A DNA stretch of 5,891 nt. It comes from Chloroflexota bacterium (GTDB lineage Bacteria > Chloroflexota > Anaerolineae > Anaerolineales > Anaerolineaceae). The translations under genes and the position numbers were made by a program. The stretch covers positions 1 through 5,891 of the forward strand of contig JAEXTI010000005.1 in the NCBI GenBank assembly GCA_023406965.1, given 5' to 3'. The notes under the pieces were generated by a model. The model ran no database searches. It worked only from the letters and a program-made list of their open reading frames with translations, and was not told where the DNA came from. Numbering within the stretch: position 1 is the stretch's first letter; every line of letters starts with the position of its first letter. Of this stretch, positions 5,749-5,891 are shown piece after piece.

Positions 5749-5891
5749 ATTCATCCTAAAACTTAATAACCCGCGAATTTGGGCATTACCCCCACCCTGC
5801 CTGCTACGCGACCCGGCGACAAAAATTCCGAATCAATCAGGCGCTTTGCCGGGGGAGGGAAAGAATTCTGCAAAAGTGAGGGGCTGAAAGC
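5749..5891. other. Non-coding tail of the window, no gene seen
   Basis: I see no supportable gene in these 143 bases. There is an inverted repeat CCCGGC (5812-5817) / GCCGGG (5848-5853) with a 30-base loop, too loose to call a terminator. The window ends in GGGGCTGAA (5880-5888) plus AGC, the same nine bases as at 4543-4551, which could be the left arm of another small palindrome cut by the window edge. Confidence 0.4.

Noticed and set aside
5788..5860. CCCCCACCC and GGGGGAGGG as terminal inverted repeats of an element
   Set aside because: Read in the right orientation the two are not inverted copies of each other; they are only similar in composition.

Overview
The window looks like a GC-rich bacterial chromosome, most likely Chloroflexota (Anaerolineae-like). 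That assignment is inferred from how the proteins read: the toroid-fold and metallo-hydrolase proteins, and a secreted protein with a 'W..PVVE.GVLP.HAQ' signal region, all recall that phylum. No rRNA or marker gene is present to settle it.

Left part (1-1469, minus strand): a tight two-gene unit. An MBL-fold metallo-hydrolase (717-1469) is followed after 9 nt by an alpha/alpha-toroid (terpenoid-cyclase/prenyltransferase-like) protein that runs off the left edge (1-707). Across a 139-bp divergent intergenic region lies a plus-strand gene (1609-2169) for a small exported protein with a twin-arginine-type signal, closed by a strong rho-independent terminator (2194-2221).

Right part (about 2234-5748, plus strand): a block of tailed-phage genes. 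A regulatory stretch (18-bp near-palindrome, repeated TTTGCACAT, extended -10 promoter) leads into a compact overlapping set: a small basic helical protein in the small-terminase position, a coiled-coil protein with a C-terminal membrane segment, and a large terminase with ATPase and nuclease motifs intact. A 143-bp gap of hairpins follows. The next gene is a portal protein that stays recognisable only for its first ~130 residues. It then runs directly, in another frame, into the C-terminal ~227 residues of an unrelated beta-rich, probably tail-associated protein. The simplest reading is a prophage remnant in which one internal deletion removed most of the portal, the head genes and the 5' part of a tail gene. 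No integrase, attachment site, tRNA, rRNA or CRISPR array is visible.

The last ~140 bp hold no gene that I can support. The most interesting points are the portal/tail junction, the CTNNAG-centred hairpins between terminase and portal, the membrane protein encoded inside the terminase operon, and the operator-like region at the apparent host/phage boundary.
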